Shown here: piece by piece, positions 18,918 to 29,237 of the stretch
How the letters are laid out: each line of letters starts with the position of its first letter
How positions within the stretch are numbered: the first letter of the stretch is position 1
Notes under the pieces: generated by a model
The model's input: only the letters and a program-made list of their open reading frames with translations
The model's database searches: none
Told to the model about the DNA's origin: nothing
Position numbers and translations under genes: made by a program
NCBI RefSeq assembly: GCF_022647325.1
Contig: NZ_CP071405.1
Location: 2,108,001 to 2,172,000 of the forward strand
Direction: 5' to 3'
Source of the DNA: Pantoea deleyi
GTDB lineage: Bacteria; Pseudomonadota; Gammaproteobacteria; Enterobacterales; Enterobacteriaceae
Length of the DNA: 64,000 nucleotides

Positions 18918-19634
18918 ATGAACAAACGCCCCTCTGCCGGGAAGCACGCGCTGCGCCTGTTTCTGGCCCGACTCTGGCCGCATCCGCTGGCGGTGAGTAA
19001 AAAGCATATCATTATCGCCGGACTGGGTGCCGGTACCGGACTGATGCTGACCAGCCTGCTTAGCCACTGGATGCTGGGCGAACTGAACCTCTGGTTTGTT
19101 GCGCCGGTCGGCGCATCGGCCGTGCTGCTGTTTGGCGTACCGGCCAGTCCGCTGGCGCAGCCGTGGGCGATCATAGGCGGTAACAGTCTCTCGGCGCTGA
19201 CGGGCGTTGTGGTCTGTCAGCTCATTCCCGATCCGGCTATCGCCTGCGGCGTCGCGGCCTGCGTCGCCATACTCCTGATGTTTCAGCTGCGCTGTCTGCA
19301 CCCGCCCGGCGGCGCGGTGGCGCTGACCGCTGTTCTGGGCGGCCCGGCGGTGCAGCAACTGGGCTATCACTTTGTGCTGACGCCCGTTCTGCTCAACTCC
19401 CTGATTCTGGCGCTGCTGGCACTGCTGATTAACAATCTGGCGGGGCGGCGCTATCCGCATCCGCTGGCTCCCGAAGAGGTGAAGCCGGAGCCGGTCGCAA
19501 TGCCGGTGCCGCTGACGCGTGACGACCTGCATCAGGCGCTACAGGGGGGGGAGCTGCTGGATATTGATGAGGATGATTTACAGGCGCTGCTGCTGCGCGC
19601 GGAAGAAATTGCCCAGCGCCGTCAGTTCGGCTGA
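18918..19634 (+). CDS. HPP-family integral membrane protein
   Basis: 238-residue membrane protein with four to five TM segments and the defining HPP-family signature CLHPPGGAVALTAV (~130-143). Members have been linked to nitrite or anion transport in some organisms, but no function is assigned for this one. The hydrophilic C-terminal tail (from ~185) is acidic (LDIDEDDLQALLLRAEE). The ATG at 18918 has a weak ribosome site; an upstream ATG at 18849 would add 23 residues. It is alone between nth and a convergent amidotransferase-like gene. Confidence 0.8.
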   Translation: MNKRPSAGKHALRLFLARLWPHPLAVSKKHIIIAGLGAGTGLMLTSLLSHWMLGELNLWFVAPVGASAVLLFGVPASPLAQPWAIIGGNSLSALTGVVVCQLIPDPAIACGVAACVAILLMFQLRCLHPPGGAVALTAVLGGPAVQQLGYHFVLTPVLLNSLILALLALLINNLAGRRYPHPLAPEEVKPEPVAMPVPLTRDDLHQALQGGELLDIDEDDLQALLLRAEEIAQRRQFG

Positions 19635-19639
19635 CGAAC

Positions 19640-19695
19640 CGGCTGACAGGCTGTCAGCCGTTCTGAGACGCATCGCTTTTATGTGACAGTGTCAC
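19640..19695. other. Two palindromes between convergent genes
   Basis: CGGCTGAC-AGGCT-GTCAGCCG (19640-19660) and GTGACAGTGTCAC (19683-19695) lie between the convergent HPP gene and the amidotransferase-like gene. Neither has a good T-run; they may end transcription from both sides or bind a regulator. Confidence 0.4.
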
Positions 19696-19714
19696 TTAAT
19701 ACGATGCGCCGCCC

Positions 19715-20407
19715 CTACTGCTGCGCCAGCGCGGCCTGCATCCAGGCCACCACCAGCGGTGAGAGTTTTTGCTGCAGCGCCGCCCGTTCCGACTGGAACA
19801 GCGTTGCCACAAAAAAGGGATGATCCGGCAACTCCACGCCGCGGACGTCACCCGCTTCATCCCAGGCCGTGATCCGCAGCGTCTTCTCACCCAGTGCTGC
19901 ACTGAACGCCGGGTTAACGCCAAAGTTGCAGTGATAGCCCTCATCGCTCTCCAGCGCGCCGTAGGCGGTGGCGATACGCGAACCGGGTTCGAACCTCACC
20001 GCACCGCGCTGCTCCAGCAGCGAACAGCTTAATGGCGCGATAACGCTGCGCCCGCCGGTGTCGGTTTCGGCATGCCCGGCATCCTGCCAGCCCAGGACGT
20101 TACGGGCATACTCAATCACCGCGTACTGAAATCCGCCACAGGAGCCGAGGAACGGCTTGCCGCTCTCCCGCGCCCAGCGAATAGCGTCATAGACGCCGCT
20201 GTCGTTGTGATAGGGACTGCCCGGCACCACCCAGAGCGCGTCGCACGCCGTCAGGTCGGTCTCATCGAGTCGCCCGGTGGCGACCCAGGTGGTTTCAGCG
20301 GTAATGTTCAGGCTGCGGGCAGCACGCGCGATTGCAGGGGGGATGGCCTGGTGCGCGACCGCGCTGGCGCGGTAGTCTCCCACCAGAAAGAGACGCAGGA
20401 ATGGCAT
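19715..20407 (-). CDS. CTP synthase C-terminal domain-like class I amidotransferase homologue
   Basis: 230 residues resembling the free-standing glutaminase-like half of CTP synthase. The nucleophile elbow GSCGGFQYAVIEYARN puts a Cys at ~90, and ALWVVPGSPYHNDSGV resembles the oxyanion region. The usual catalytic His-Pro-Glu near the C-terminus is replaced in HPFFVATLFQSE (FQSE instead of FHPE), so normal glutaminase chemistry is doubtful. A related family annotated as CTP synthase C-terminal region-related (seleno)protein is the best guess. No synthetase domain is adjacent and the substrate is unknown. Confidence 0.75.
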   Translation of the reverse strand: MPFLRLFLVGDYRASAVAHQAIPPAIARAARSLNITAETTWVATGRLDETDLTACDALWVVPGSPYHNDSGVYDAIRWARESGKPFLGSCGGFQYAVIEYARNVLGWQDAGHAETDTGGRSVIAPLSCSLLEQRGAVRFEPGSRIATAYGALESDEGYHCNFGVNPAFSAALGEKTLRITAWDEAGDVRGVELPDHPFFVATLFQSERAALQQKLSPLVVAWMQAALAQQ

Positions 20408-21081
20408 GGGCAGATCCTTTTCAGGGAAAGCAGAAGGTTACACGATCGTTAATTTTTTGTCATTTACTGCCGGGTTCCTCGCCCCTACGCCGCTAAAGCC
20501 GCGACCGGAGAGGTGGCGTCTGCCGCGGTGCGGTTCATGACGGGTGACTGCACCCTGTTCTGCACGTCAGTCCGGCGGTTCTCTGCCTCTCCGGTGCGAC
20601 GCAATCGGTTTCTTCTTTTGTTTACTGAATTAAATCCGCAGATTGTGGAGTTGATCGCGCATCGTGCATTTTTTCAGCGTCCCGGCCCGAAAAATGGTTA
20701 CGCTTTATTCAGATCGCTGGAAAAAAGCGCTGTGACTGCCCATCTGTGCTGGCGATCTGCGCTCCGGTAAACGATTCATCCACAGATTCTTTCATTAGCA
20801 GTTAATATCAATTTCATCCAGCGACGAACGGAGATTCAGTCGGATCGTGCTTATTCAGCGCTACTCATCAAAATTAAAAACTAATCAACAGCTTATTACA
20901 CGGTTTTTAACGCTACATTATCAGCTCAGGCTGGTTGTCAGAAAATTCTTGCCCTGTCGCCCGTAATCAGCCAAATTAGTCGCCCCTTTTCCCTTCTAAT
21001 AACAATCTCGCGCGTGGAAAACTCACACGACGCGGACTTAATTGCTGTCCCGAAACAGGGTATGAAAAAACTGAGGTACAT
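20408..21081. other. 674-bp gap upstream of dtpA without a credible gene
   Basis: No ORF here looks like a gene. One inverted repeat is clear: ACCGGAGAGG (20504-20513) with CCTCTCCGGT (20586-20595). The 300 bp before dtpA are AT-rich and probably hold its promoter and activator sites, but I could not identify them with confidence. Confidence 0.5.
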
Positions 21082-22563
21082 GTGTCAACTGCAAACAAAC
21101 ACACTGATGAGGCTGTCAGTCTCAATGCGTTTAAACAGCCAAAGGCGTTTTACTTAATCTTCTCGATTGAGTTATGGGAACGTTTTGGCTTCTATGGCCT
21201 GCAGGCCATCATGGCGGTTTACCTGGTGAAGCAGCTGGGATTGTCTGAATCAGACTCTATCACCCTGTTCTCTTCATTCAGTGCGCTGGTCTATGGACTG
21301 GTCGCCATCGGCGGCTGGCTGGGCGATAAGGTGCTGGGCACCAAGCGTGTGATCGTGCTGGGCGTGCTGGTTCTGGCGCTGGGATATGCGCAGGTGGCCT
21401 TCTCCGGCCATAACGTCAGCATCGTCTACACCGGTATGGCGACAATCGCCGTGGGCAGCGGCCTGTTCAAGGCTAACCCCTCTTCGCTGCTCTCCACCTG
21501 CTATGAAAAAGATGACCCGCGTATCGACGGTGCTTTCACCATGTTCTATATGTCGATCAATATCGGTTCGCTCTTCTCGATGATGCTGACACCCTGGCTG
21601 GCGGCAAAGTATGGTTACAGCGTGGCCTTCTCGCTCTGCGTCATCGGCCTGGTCATCACCCTGTTCAACTTCCTGTTCTGCAAGCGCATGGTGAAAAATT
21701 ACGGCTCTAAGCCGGACTTCGCGCCGCTGCAGGTCGGCAAACTGCTGATGACGCTGGTTGGCGTGGTCGTGCTGATCGCTCTGGCCAACTGGATGCTGCA
21801 TCATCAGGCTATCGCCCGTCTGGTGCTGGCGGTGATTGCGCTGGGCATCGTGCTGGTCTTCGCTAAAGAAGCCTTTGCGCTGCAGGGCGCGGCGCGCCGT
21901 AAGATGATCGTGGCCTTCCTGCTGATGGTCGAAGCGATCCTGTTCTTCGTGCTCTACATGCAGATGCCAACCTCACTCAACTTCTTTGCTATCCGCAACG
22001 TTGAGCACACCATTCTCGGCATTACGTTTGCGCCCGAGCAGTTCCAGGCGCTGAACCCGTTCTGGATCATGCTGGCCAGTCCGCTGCTGGCGGCGCTCTA
22101 CAACAAGCTGGGCGATAAGCTGCCGATGCCGCATAAGTTTGCCCTCGGTATGGTGCTCTGCTCCGGTGCCTTCCTGGTGCTGCCGGTAGGGGCAAAATTT
22201 GCCAGCGACGCCGGTATCGTTTCCGTTAACTGGCTGATCCTGAGCTATGCGCTGCAGAGTATCGGTGAGCTGATGATCTCAGGTCTCGGCCTGGCGATGG
22301 TGGCACAGCTGGTGCCTCAGCGTCTGATGGGCTTCATCATGGGCTCCTGGTTCCTGACCACCGCTGGCGCGGCGGTGATTGCCGGTAAAGTGGCTAACCT
22401 GATGGCGGTGCCGGAAAACGTCACCGATCCGCTGATCTCCCTGGCGACCTACAGCCGCGTGTTCCAGCAGATCGGTATCGTCACGGCGGTCATCGCCCTG
22501 CTGATGCTGATCACGGCGCCGCTGCTGAACCGGATGACCCTGGATACGGACGCGAAAAAATAA
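21082..22563 (+). CDS. dtpA: Dipeptide/tripeptide:H+ symporter DtpA (TppB)
   Basis: Proton-coupled peptide importer of the POT/PTR family in the inner membrane. 493 residues, 14 predicted TM segments, with the ExxERF motif in [17 protein letters not shown] (~28-44) and [15 protein letters not shown] mid-N-domain. Very close to E. coli DtpA. The start is GTG at 21082 after GAGGTAC, as in E. coli; an ATG two bases upstream is out of frame. Monocistronic, with its own terminator. Confidence 0.96.
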   Translation: MSTANKHTDEAVSLNAFKQPKAFYLIFSIELWERFGFYGLQAIMAVYLVKQLGLSESDSITLFSSFSALVYGLVAIGGWLGDKVLGTKRVIVLGVLVLALGYAQVAFSGHNVSIVYTGMATIAVGSGLFKANPSSLLSTCYEKDDPRIDGAFTMFYMSINIGSLFSMMLTPWLAAKYGYSVAFSLCVIGLVITLFNFLFCKRMVKNYGSKPDFAPLQVGKLLMTLVGVVVLIALANWMLHHQAIARLVLAVIALGIVLVFAKEAFALQGAARRKMIVAFLLMVEAILFFVLYMQMPTSLNFFAIRNVEHTILGITFAPEQFQALNPFWIMLASPLLAALYNKLGDKLPMPHKFALGMVLCSGAFLVLPVGAKFASDAGIVSVNWLILSYALQSIGELMISGLGLAMVAQLVPQRLMGFIMGSWFLTTAGAAVIAGKVANLMAVPENVTDPLISLATYSRVFQQIGIVTAVIALLMLITAPLLNRMTLDTDAKK

Positions 22564-22593
22564 CGCGCAGTCCCGATAACCACCAGATAACTC

Positions 22594-22617
22594 AGCCGGG
22601 CTCTGCCCGGCTTTTTT
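22594..22617 (+). terminator. Intrinsic terminator of dtpA
   Basis: AGCCGGGC-TCT-GCCCGGCT followed by six Ts, 30 nt after the dtpA stop. Confidence 0.92.
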
Positions 22618-22721
22618 GTGGCCGATCGCCTCGCCGCGCAGATCCCTGATCCTTATCACTGGTAATTCCATCCTGAGTCTTTACTATGCTGTGATCCCAT
22701 TGCAACAAGGAGTACATGGTC

Positions 22722-23327
22722 ATGAAACTGTTTTGCAAAGCAGGAGCCTGCTCTCTCTCTCCCCACATTGTTATGCGCGAATGCGGGCTCGACTTCACCC
22801 AGGTGAGCGTCGACCTGGCCACCAAACTCACCGAACAGGGCGATGACTTTCGCCAGATCAATCCCAAAGGCCAGGTGCCTGCGCTGCAGTTCAGCGACGG
22901 CAGCGTACTGACCGAAGGCGTGGCGATTGTGCAGTATCTGGCGGATCTCAAGCCCGATCGCCATCTGCTGGCGCCGGTCGGCAGCCTGACCCGCTATCAC
23001 ACCGTGGCGTGGCTCAGCTACATCGGCAGCGAGCTGCACAAAAGCTTCGGCCCGCTGTTCCGTCCCGGCTACACCGATGAGGTGAAGGCGCAGACCCGCA
23101 GCCAGCTGGAAGCGAAGTTTCGCTATGTGGATGAGTCATTGCGTGACAGACAGTGGCTGATGGGGCTGCATTTCAGCGTGGCGGATGCCTATCTGTTTGT
23201 AGTGACGCGCTGGGCAAAGGCGCTGGGTCTGGATTTGTCCGGCCTGACGGCGCTGGAGGCCTGGTTTGAACGCGTGGCGGAACGGCCTGCGGTACAGGCG
23301 GCGCTGAAAGCGGAAGGTTTAGCCTGA
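22722..23327 (+). CDS. gstA: Glutathione S-transferase GstA
   Basis: Conjugates glutathione to electrophiles or reduces peroxides. 201 residues, the same as E. coli GstA. The thioredoxin-like N-domain has the catalytic Cys10 in [12 protein letters not shown] and the cis-Pro region NPKGQVPAL; His106 of the family falls in [12 protein letters not shown]. Residue 5 is Cys where E. coli has Tyr. The ATG at 22722 was preferred over 22716 because GGAG lies 9 nt upstream and the length then matches. Between dtpA and pdxY as in E. coli. Confidence 0.95.
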   Translation: MKLFCKAGACSLSPHIVMRECGLDFTQVSVDLATKLTEQGDDFRQINPKGQVPALQFSDGSVLTEGVAIVQYLADLKPDRHLLAPVGSLTRYHTVAWLSYIGSELHKSFGPLFRPGYTDEVKAQTRSQLEAKFRYVDESLRDRQWLMGLHFSVADAYLFVVTRWAKALGLDLSGLTALEAWFERVAERPAVQAALKAEGLA

Positions 23328-23332
23328 GAGAA

Positions 23333-23354
23333 CAGGGCCGGTTAACCGGCCCTG
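23333..23354. terminator. 22-bp perfect palindrome between convergent gstA and pdxY
   Basis: CAGGGCCGGTT and its exact complement AACCGGCCCTG form a perfect dyad between two convergent stop codons. No strong T-run adjoins either side, so its use as a two-way terminator is inferred from position. Confidence 0.6.
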
Positions 23355-23359
23355 ATGCA

Positions 23360-24220
23360 TTACAGTTTTTCTGCCGCGAAGTGGTGCACCGGCGAGGCGA
23401 TAGCATCCTGCGCCGCGACCAGCTGCAGCTCATACTCGCCCATCTGATGGGTTTTCAGCATCACCTCATAAACCGCCGCCGTAACGTGCTCCAGCGCATC
23501 CTGCAGCGATTTGCCGTGCAGCAGATTCACCAGCAGCAGGCCGCTGGTAAGATCGCCAACGCCGACCGGCTGACGCACGCCGAAATCGACCAGCGGACGG
23601 CTGATGTGCCAGGCGTCCTCCGCCGTGACCAGCAGCATCTCAAAGCGATCGCTGCGGCGACCGGCGCGCGCAAGGTGTTTCACCAGCACGACGCGCGGCC
23701 CCTGGGCAATCAGTGCCCGTGCAGCCTCCACCGCCGCATCAACATCCGTCACGGTGCGTTCGCTCAGCATCTCCAGCTCAAGCAGGTTCGGCGCGATGAT
23801 GTCACTGGCGGGCATCGCCATTTTGCAGTGAAACTCCGCGACGCCCGGTGCCACAATGCAGCCTTTCTCAGGATGGCCCATGACCGGATCGCAGAAGTAC
23901 CAGGCGTTGGGGTTCGCCGCTTTCACCTGACGAACAATCTGCAGAATCTGTTCACCCTGCTCCGCCGATCCCAGATAGCCGCTCAGCACCGCGTCACAGG
24001 TTTTCAGGCGGTCGATATCCGCAATGCCTTTAACGATGTCGGTTAAATGCGTTGCCGGCATCACCGTGCCGGTCCAGTGGCCATATTGCGTATGGTTGGA
24101 AAACTGCACGGTATTCAGCGGCCAGACGTTGGCGCCCAGGCGGCGCATCGGAAACTCAGCCGCCGCGTTACCGGCATGACCAAAAACAACATGCGACTGA
24201 ATCGCTAAAATATTTTTCAC
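23360..24220 (-). CDS. pdxY: Pyridoxal kinase PdxY
   Basis: Phosphorylates pyridoxal to PLP in vitamin B6 salvage. 286 residues of the ribokinase-like fold, with [19 protein letters not shown] at the substrate end, [16 protein letters not shown] mid-protein and the anion-hole/catalytic loop [14 protein letters not shown] (~218-231). The start is GTG at 24220. It follows tyrS with a strong terminator between them, and pdxH, another PLP enzyme, is one gene further on. Confidence 0.95.
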   Translation of the reverse strand: MKNILAIQSHVVFGHAGNAAAEFPMRRLGANVWPLNTVQFSNHTQYGHWTGTVMPATHLTDIVKGIADIDRLKTCDAVLSGYLGSAEQGEQILQIVRQVKAANPNAWYFCDPVMGHPEKGCIVAPGVAEFHCKMAMPASDIIAPNLLELEMLSERTVTDVDAAVEAARALIAQGPRVVLVKHLARAGRRSDRFEMLLVTAEDAWHISRPLVDFGVRQPVGVGDLTSGLLLVNLLHGKSLQDALEHVTAAVYEVMLKTHQMGEYELQLVAAQDAIASPVHHFAAEKL

Positions 24221-24245
24221 GTGTTTGCCCTGTCTGCCTTGCCAT

Positions 24246-24270
24246 AAAAAAAGGGCCGGAAACCGGCCCT
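24246..24270 (-). terminator. Intrinsic terminator of tyrS
   Basis: On the minus strand AGGGCCGG-TTT-CCGGCCCT is followed by seven Us. It lies directly after the tyrS stop and before pdxY, so pdxY depends on readthrough or its own promoter. Confidence 0.92.
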
Positions 24271-24276
24271 GAAAGC

Positions 24277-25551
<1,275 letters not shown>

Positions 25552-25690
25552 TACTGACTCCAAATTGATCAGACTGCACCTATGCTGGTACACAGCTTTC
25601 CGCTGAGTTGCGGAACCAAAAAAATGAGGGCTATAGCATAAAGCGCTGACGCTTTCTGTGCCAGCGCTGATAGGGGGGAATCGTGCAGAT

Positions 25691-26347
25691 TCAGGGTGCC
25701 AGACGGTCGATTTTCCAGCCGTCGTGGTCGCGCTGATAGATGAAGCGATCGTGAAGGCGATGTTCGCCGCCCTGCCAGAACTCCATCGTATGAAATTTCA
25801 CCCGGTAGCCGCCCCAGAAGCTCGGCAGTGGCACATCGCCCTGCTGGAACTTCTGTTTAAGCTCAAGGAACTTGCCTTCCAGAATCCCGCGCGCCGAAAT
25901 CCGGCTCGACTGCTTCGACACCCAGGCACCGATCTGGCTGTCGCGCGGACGGCTGTGGAAATATTTCAGCACCTCCAGCGGCGACAGCTTTTCCACTTCG
26001 CCCAGCACCATCACCTGACGCTCCAGAAAGTGCCAGGGGAAGTGCAGACAGATGCGCGGGTTCTGCGCCAGCTGCAGGGCTTTGCGGCTGCCAAGGTTGG
26101 TGTAAAACACCATGCCCTGGGCATCGAAATGTTTCAGCAGCACGATACGCTGCCAGGGCTGCCCCGTTTCATCCACGGTAGCCACGGTCATGGCCGTCGG
26201 ATCGGGCAGTTTTGCCTCACAGGCCTGACCCAGCCACTGTTCAAACAGCGCCAGCGGAGTGTCCGGCAGATCCTTACGACGCAGGCCGCCGCGGGTATAT
26301 TCACGCCGCAGATGGGCAATGGTGTGTAGCGTTTCGCTGTCACTCAT
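25691..26347 (-). CDS. pdxH: Pyridoxamine/pyridoxine 5'-phosphate oxidase PdxH
   Basis: FMN-dependent oxidase making PLP from PNP or PMP. 218 residues as in E. coli. [24 protein letters not shown] holds the FMN site in two conserved parts, [11 protein letters not shown] (~140) and [22 protein letters not shown] and RLHDRF near the end are the substrate-binding signatures. Same order (mliC-pdxH-tyrS-pdxY) as in E. coli. Confidence 0.96.
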   Translation of the reverse strand: MSDSETLHTIAHLRREYTRGGLRRKDLPDTPLALFEQWLGQACEAKLPDPTAMTVATVDETGQPWQRIVLLKHFDAQGMVFYTNLGSRKALQLAQNPRICLHFPWHFLERQVMVLGEVEKLSPLEVLKYFHSRPRDSQIGAWVSKQSSRISARGILEGKFLELKQKFQQGDVPLPSFWGGYRVKFHTMEFWQGGEHRLHDRFIYQRDHDGWKIDRLAP

Positions 26348-26372
26348 GATGCTCGCCTATTCAGATAAAAAG

Positions 26373-26687
26373 TCAGCTGGCAGGTTGCAGCTCACAATCA
26401 TTGACGACAATTTTATCGTTACGTTCGATAAACGCGCCGTTGCCTTTGGACCAGAAAACATAGGTGCCGTCGCTGTAGCGGGCGCCGGAGGCGGATACCG
26501 TCTGCTTCAGCGTCAGCGGCTGACCATCCATGATAAAGCTGACCTGTTCCTTCGTCTCATCCAGCATGACGGTCAGAGGCAGGGTTCCGCAGCGATAGTG
26601 CAGGGTCTGCGCTGCCGGTGGCTGTTTATGCATCAGGCTACAGCCCGACAGCAGCAGCACCGCAGCCACGGTTAATCCTTTCAACAT
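26373..26687 (-). CDS. mliC: C-type lysozyme inhibitor lipoprotein MliC
   Basis: Outer-membrane lipoprotein that inhibits c-type lysozymes and protects peptidoglycan. 104 residues: lipobox LLLSGC with Cys16, then a MliC domain with paired cysteines (YRCGTLPLTVML and VVNDCELQPAS) and SASGARYSDGTYVFWSKG. The start at 26687 follows AAGGAG with an 8-nt spacer; the longer in-frame extension was rejected. In E. coli anmK is the next gene; here anmK is 31 kb away. Confidence 0.92.
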   Translation of the reverse strand: MLKGLTVAAVLLLSGCSLMHKQPPAAQTLHYRCGTLPLTVMLDETKEQVSFIMDGQPLTLKQTVSASGARYSDGTYVFWSKGNGAFIERNDKIVVNDCELQPAS

Positions 26688-26848
26688 AAGCGGGTCTCCT
26701 TTGCGAGTGAAGCTGGCATTATAAGAAGGATTCGGCGTGAAGGAAGTGAGAATCGACGCCAATCGGGCCGATGGCGTCAGCCGGCATGAATTATTGCGCA
26801 TTTTCAGGTGGTTGTCTGAATGCACAGCCCCTGTTCTCAGGCTACGCT

Positions 26849-26855
26849 CTATACA
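26849..26855 (+). promoter_or_regulatory. RpoS-type -10 element (CTATACA)
   Basis: CTATACA lies 23 bp upstream of the small gene at 26878, in the context GCTCTATACATCTTAAGC. A C just before TATAC is a feature of RpoS-preferred promoters. No good -35 is seen. Confidence 0.4.
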
Positions 26856-26877
26856 TCTTAAGCAAGGGGAATGAGAG

Positions 26878-27081
26878 ATGAAATTTGATAACGAAGATGC
26901 TTTCAAGCTGGCCGTGGCGTTTATGAACCATAAAGAGAACGCCACCATCGCCAGCAGCTACTTTAAAACCTTTATCGACACCTATCAGAAATTTGATCGC
27001 TGGCTGAGCGCCTCTGATCCGGTCAGCGCGATGAAAGCGGAAAAAGCGGCCGCCAAAGCGGGCGAGGATTCCGTGCTCTGA
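26878..27081 (+). CDS. Small hypothetical protein, 67 aa
   Basis: Not recognised. Soluble, helical and charged (MKFDNEDAFKLAVAFMNHKEN...), with an Ala/Lys-rich C-terminus. ATG 26878 is preceded by AAGGGGAATGAGAG, a plausible ribosome site. First gene of the inserted block after mliC, from which it is divergent. The RpoS-type -10 upstream suggests stationary-phase expression (inference). Confidence 0.65.
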   Translation: MKFDNEDAFKLAVAFMNHKENATIASSYFKTFIDTYQKFDRWLSASDPVSAMKAEKAAAKAGEDSVL

Positions 27082-27393
27082 TGCCATCAGCCGGGGCCGA
27101 CGGCCTGTCGTCCCCGGCTGGCGCCCCTCATCTCCGGCAGCGTCGGGCTATTATCCGGTGACAAACCGTGTCCACTCCCGTAATGGCCGCTGACCGGGCC
27201 CGTTTATATTCCGTCCTCTTTTCTTTTATTCCGGCCATCAGCCCTGATCTCTGCGCGGCTATTAACGGCGGCTGGAATTTGCAATAAATGCGATTTTTTG
27301 GCGCGCCCCCCGCTAATTTCCCGCGCACCTGCCGTTTTTGTTTAAAAAGCCGCCACCGAAGCGTGAGGCGACCAGCAAATACGATAAAGCGGT

Positions 27394-27400
27394 CTATGCT
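27394..27400 (+). promoter_or_regulatory. RpoS-type -10 element (CTATGCT) before the lipoprotein pair
   Basis: CTATGCT lies 36 bp upstream of the start at 27436. The rest of the 354-bp gap (27082-27435) holds no credible gene. Confidence 0.35.
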
Positions 27401-27435
27401 GTAGAGGTCTGGATAAAATTCACGGAGTTGAAAAA

Positions 27436-27669
27436 ATGAAAATGAAATCCCTGTCGGCCATCGCTCTGCTGGCGCTTTCTTTAGGTACGCTGGCGGGTTG
27501 CGCCTCGAATCAATCGATTAAGACCACTGATGGCCGCACAATTGTTACTGATGGAAAACCCCAGATTGATTCAGATACGGGGCTGGTTTCTTATCGCGAT
27601 GCTCAGACCGGAAAAACCGAGCAAATTAATCGCAATGAGATTAGTAATATGAGTGAACTCGACAACTAA
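27436..27669 (+). CDS. YgdI/YgdR-type small lipoprotein (DUF903), copy 1
   Basis: 77-residue lipoprotein: signal peptide with lipobox LGTLAGC (Cys ~22), then the YgdI/YgdR domain with TTDGRTIVTDGKPQID and TGLVSYRDAQTGKTEQINRNE. Function unknown; family members sit in the envelope and have an Sm-like fold. The second copy follows 15 nt after its stop, so this is a tandem-duplicate operon. Confidence 0.87.
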   Translation: MKMKSLSAIALLALSLGTLAGCASNQSIKTTDGRTIVTDGKPQIDSDTGLVSYRDAQTGKTEQINRNEISNMSELDN

Positions 27670-27684
27670 TATAAGGTGAATAAG

Positions 27685-27915
27685 ATGAAAAAAGCGCTGA
27701 TTCTGCCTCTCGCCGCGTTGATCGGTATGACCGTATTAACCGGCTGCACCCGTACCAGCTATGCAATTCAGACCAATGACGGCCGGACCATCATCAGTGA
27801 TGGCAAGCCTTCTGAGTCTGATGCCGGCCTGCTGGCCTACACCGATGCCAACGGTGTGAAGCAACAGATCAATAAAGCAGACGTTAAAGCGGTTTCTGAA
27901 GTTCCGCACAAATAA
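27685..27915 (+). CDS. YgdI/YgdR-type small lipoprotein (DUF903), copy 2
   Basis: 76-residue paralogue of the previous gene: lipobox LTGC (Cys ~21), then QTNDGRTIISDGKPSESDAG and YTDANGVKQQINKADV. The ATG at 27685 was chosen over the GTG at 27676 because the signal peptide then starts MKKALILP and AAGGTG lies about 9 nt upstream. An intrinsic terminator follows. Confidence 0.87.
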   Translation: MKKALILPLAALIGMTVLTGCTRTSYAIQTNDGRTIISDGKPSESDAGLLAYTDANGVKQQINKADVKAVSEVPHK

Positions 27916-27935
27916 ACCTGCTGCTGTCGCCTGAT

Positions 27936-27967
27936 AAATAAAGCCGCCCGTGGGCGGCTTTATTTTT
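27936..27967 (+). terminator. Intrinsic terminator of the lipoprotein pair
   Basis: AATAAAGCCGCCC pairs with GGGCGGCTTTATT around a 2-nt loop, followed by T residues. The rest of the gap to 28318 shows no gene or clear signal. Confidence 0.9.
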
Positions 27968-28318
27968 GCCTGCAGCGACGGCGAAAGCGTCGCCGCACGG
28001 ATGTGACGGCATCGCTCTCTTCATCCGGTTTTTCTGTCGCGCATCGCGATGAATTTGACAAAAGGAAAGAAGCCGGGCTTTTTGCTTATCTGAATTTCAG
28101 GCCAGCTTGCCTCTTTTAACCACCCTGACTGTTCAGCCTTCGCCAGTCTCTCAATCTGTGCCTGATTTTATGCTTAGCTTTTAGCTGTTTATCGTTGCGC
28201 TTAAAGGTTCCGTTTATTTTCAGCAATTCTGCGCCTCCTGCCCCTGTCGCCGTGGGCTTTTAGTCCGGCGCGCGGTTCACTAAACTGTCAGTGTCGCTAT
28301 TTAATCAGGAGGTAGCAG

Positions 28319-28591
28319 ATGATTTATCATGAAAAAGATGTCGGCCATATTATTCTCGGGGAAGCCACCATTAATCTGGCCTTTGAAGAGCAGGAAATTA
28401 CCCTGGCGTCCCTGATTCGACAGCTGGGCGTGATGGCGGAGAACGAGCAGAGCGACGAGCGCGTTGCGCAGATTGCCGATGCACGTAACTGGCTGAAAAG
28501 TTTTGTGGACGCCTCTTCGCGCGATCGGGCCGAACTTAACTGGCTGGTCGAAACCGGGCAGGCACCGGCTTTCCTCAAAGATTACCGGTGA
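28319..28591 (+). CDS. Hypothetical protein, 90 aa
   Basis: Not recognised. Soluble, acidic, mostly helical (MIYHEKDVGHIILGEATINLAFEEQ at the start, in two parts; LKSFVDASSRDRAELNWL toward the end). It has a strong ribosome site (CAGGAGGTAGCAG) and a clean start at 28319. It lies just before an AriR-like gene but is separated from it by a 220-nt gap that has its own promoter-like dyad. Confidence 0.7.
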   Translation: MIYHEKDVGHIILGEATINLAFEEQEITLASLIRQLGVMAENEQSDERVAQIADARNWLKSFVDASSRDRAELNWLVETGQAPAFLKDYR

Positions 28592-28736
28592 TCTTTTGCC
28601 GTTCTGACGGTCGTTCTGCGCCGGGTGCCAGCCCGTTTTCTGGCACCCATCCGTCACGTTTCGCTTACCGGTTTTGCCGTTTCGCTGTCCCGATTTCCGG
28701 GCATGAATAAAAATCATCCGGACATTGCCGAAATAG

Positions 28737-28764
28737 CTGTACAGATCACTCGTTTTTGTATAAC
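28737..28764 (+). promoter_or_regulatory. Promoter dyad (TGTACA-N13-TGTATAA) before AriR-like gene 1
   Basis: CTGTACA (28737-28743), 13 nt, then TGTATAA (28757-28763), the latter overlapping a -10 TATAAC (28759-28764). The two half-sites form an imperfect inverted repeat. The same arrangement with the same 13-nt spacing occurs at 33866-33892 before the second AriR-like gene. MlrA, a MerR-family biofilm regulator, recognises TTGTACA-type inverted half-sites (recalled), and BluR is its relative. Confidence 0.55.
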
Positions 28765-28811
28765 TTCGCGCCTGACCGAACGTTTTTACACCACCTTTCA
28801 GGAAATAAACC

Positions 28812-29051
28812 ATGTACCCGAACCAGAGACTGCCGCGGACGGCAGACGATATTGCCCGTTATTTTAACGCGGCAAGCCTGCCTTCACAGCAAGAGACGCT
28901 GGGACAGGTGGTGGTTGAAATTCTGCATGCCGGAATGAATGTGAATCGCAAGTCGATTTGCACCAAGCTTCTGCTTCGGCTTGAAACCGCCTCGACAGAA
29001 GAGGAAGAGCGTCACTACCGTACGCTGATCGGCCTGCTGTTCGGGCGTTAA
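28812..29051 (+). CDS. AriR/YmgB/YcgZ-family small regulator 1
   Basis: 79 residues resembling E. coli AriR (YmgB), a dimeric helical protein affecting biofilm and acid resistance through the Rcs and stress network. The shared pattern is an N-terminal ADDIARYFNAA, a central LGQVVVEILHAGMNVNRKSIC and a closing LLLRLETASTEEEE, matching the AriR LGQAV...GDNVNNKNII...SLETTSD pattern. Start at 28812 after CAGGAAATAAACC. Its promoter dyad matches that of the second AriR-like gene at 34049. Family assignment is by eye. Confidence 0.72.
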   Translation: MYPNQRLPRTADDIARYFNAASLPSQQETLGQVVVEILHAGMNVNRKSICTKLLLRLETASTEEEERHYRTLIGLLFGR

Positions 29052-29237
29052 GCGACCGCCACCTGCTCTTTCTCCTTGATACCGGCGTCATGTTGCGCCG
29101 ACAGATTCCTGTGGCCTGCGGGCGGATCGGGATGATGAGGCGATTTTTGCCCGGTGAAAGGGCTTGGATGTGAGGATGAGGAGAAGCCCGTTGCGAAAGC
29201 GGCAGGCCGCAGAGGATGGCGGGCGTTCTGACCGCAA

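Noticed and set aside
20513..20770. 85-codon ORF upstream of dtpA
   Set aside because: Weak start context, no recognised features, lies in the promoter area and overlaps an inverted repeat.
28737..28744. CTGTACAG as a LexA box
   Set aside because: LexA needs CTG-N10-CAG; here the two triplets are 2 nt apart.
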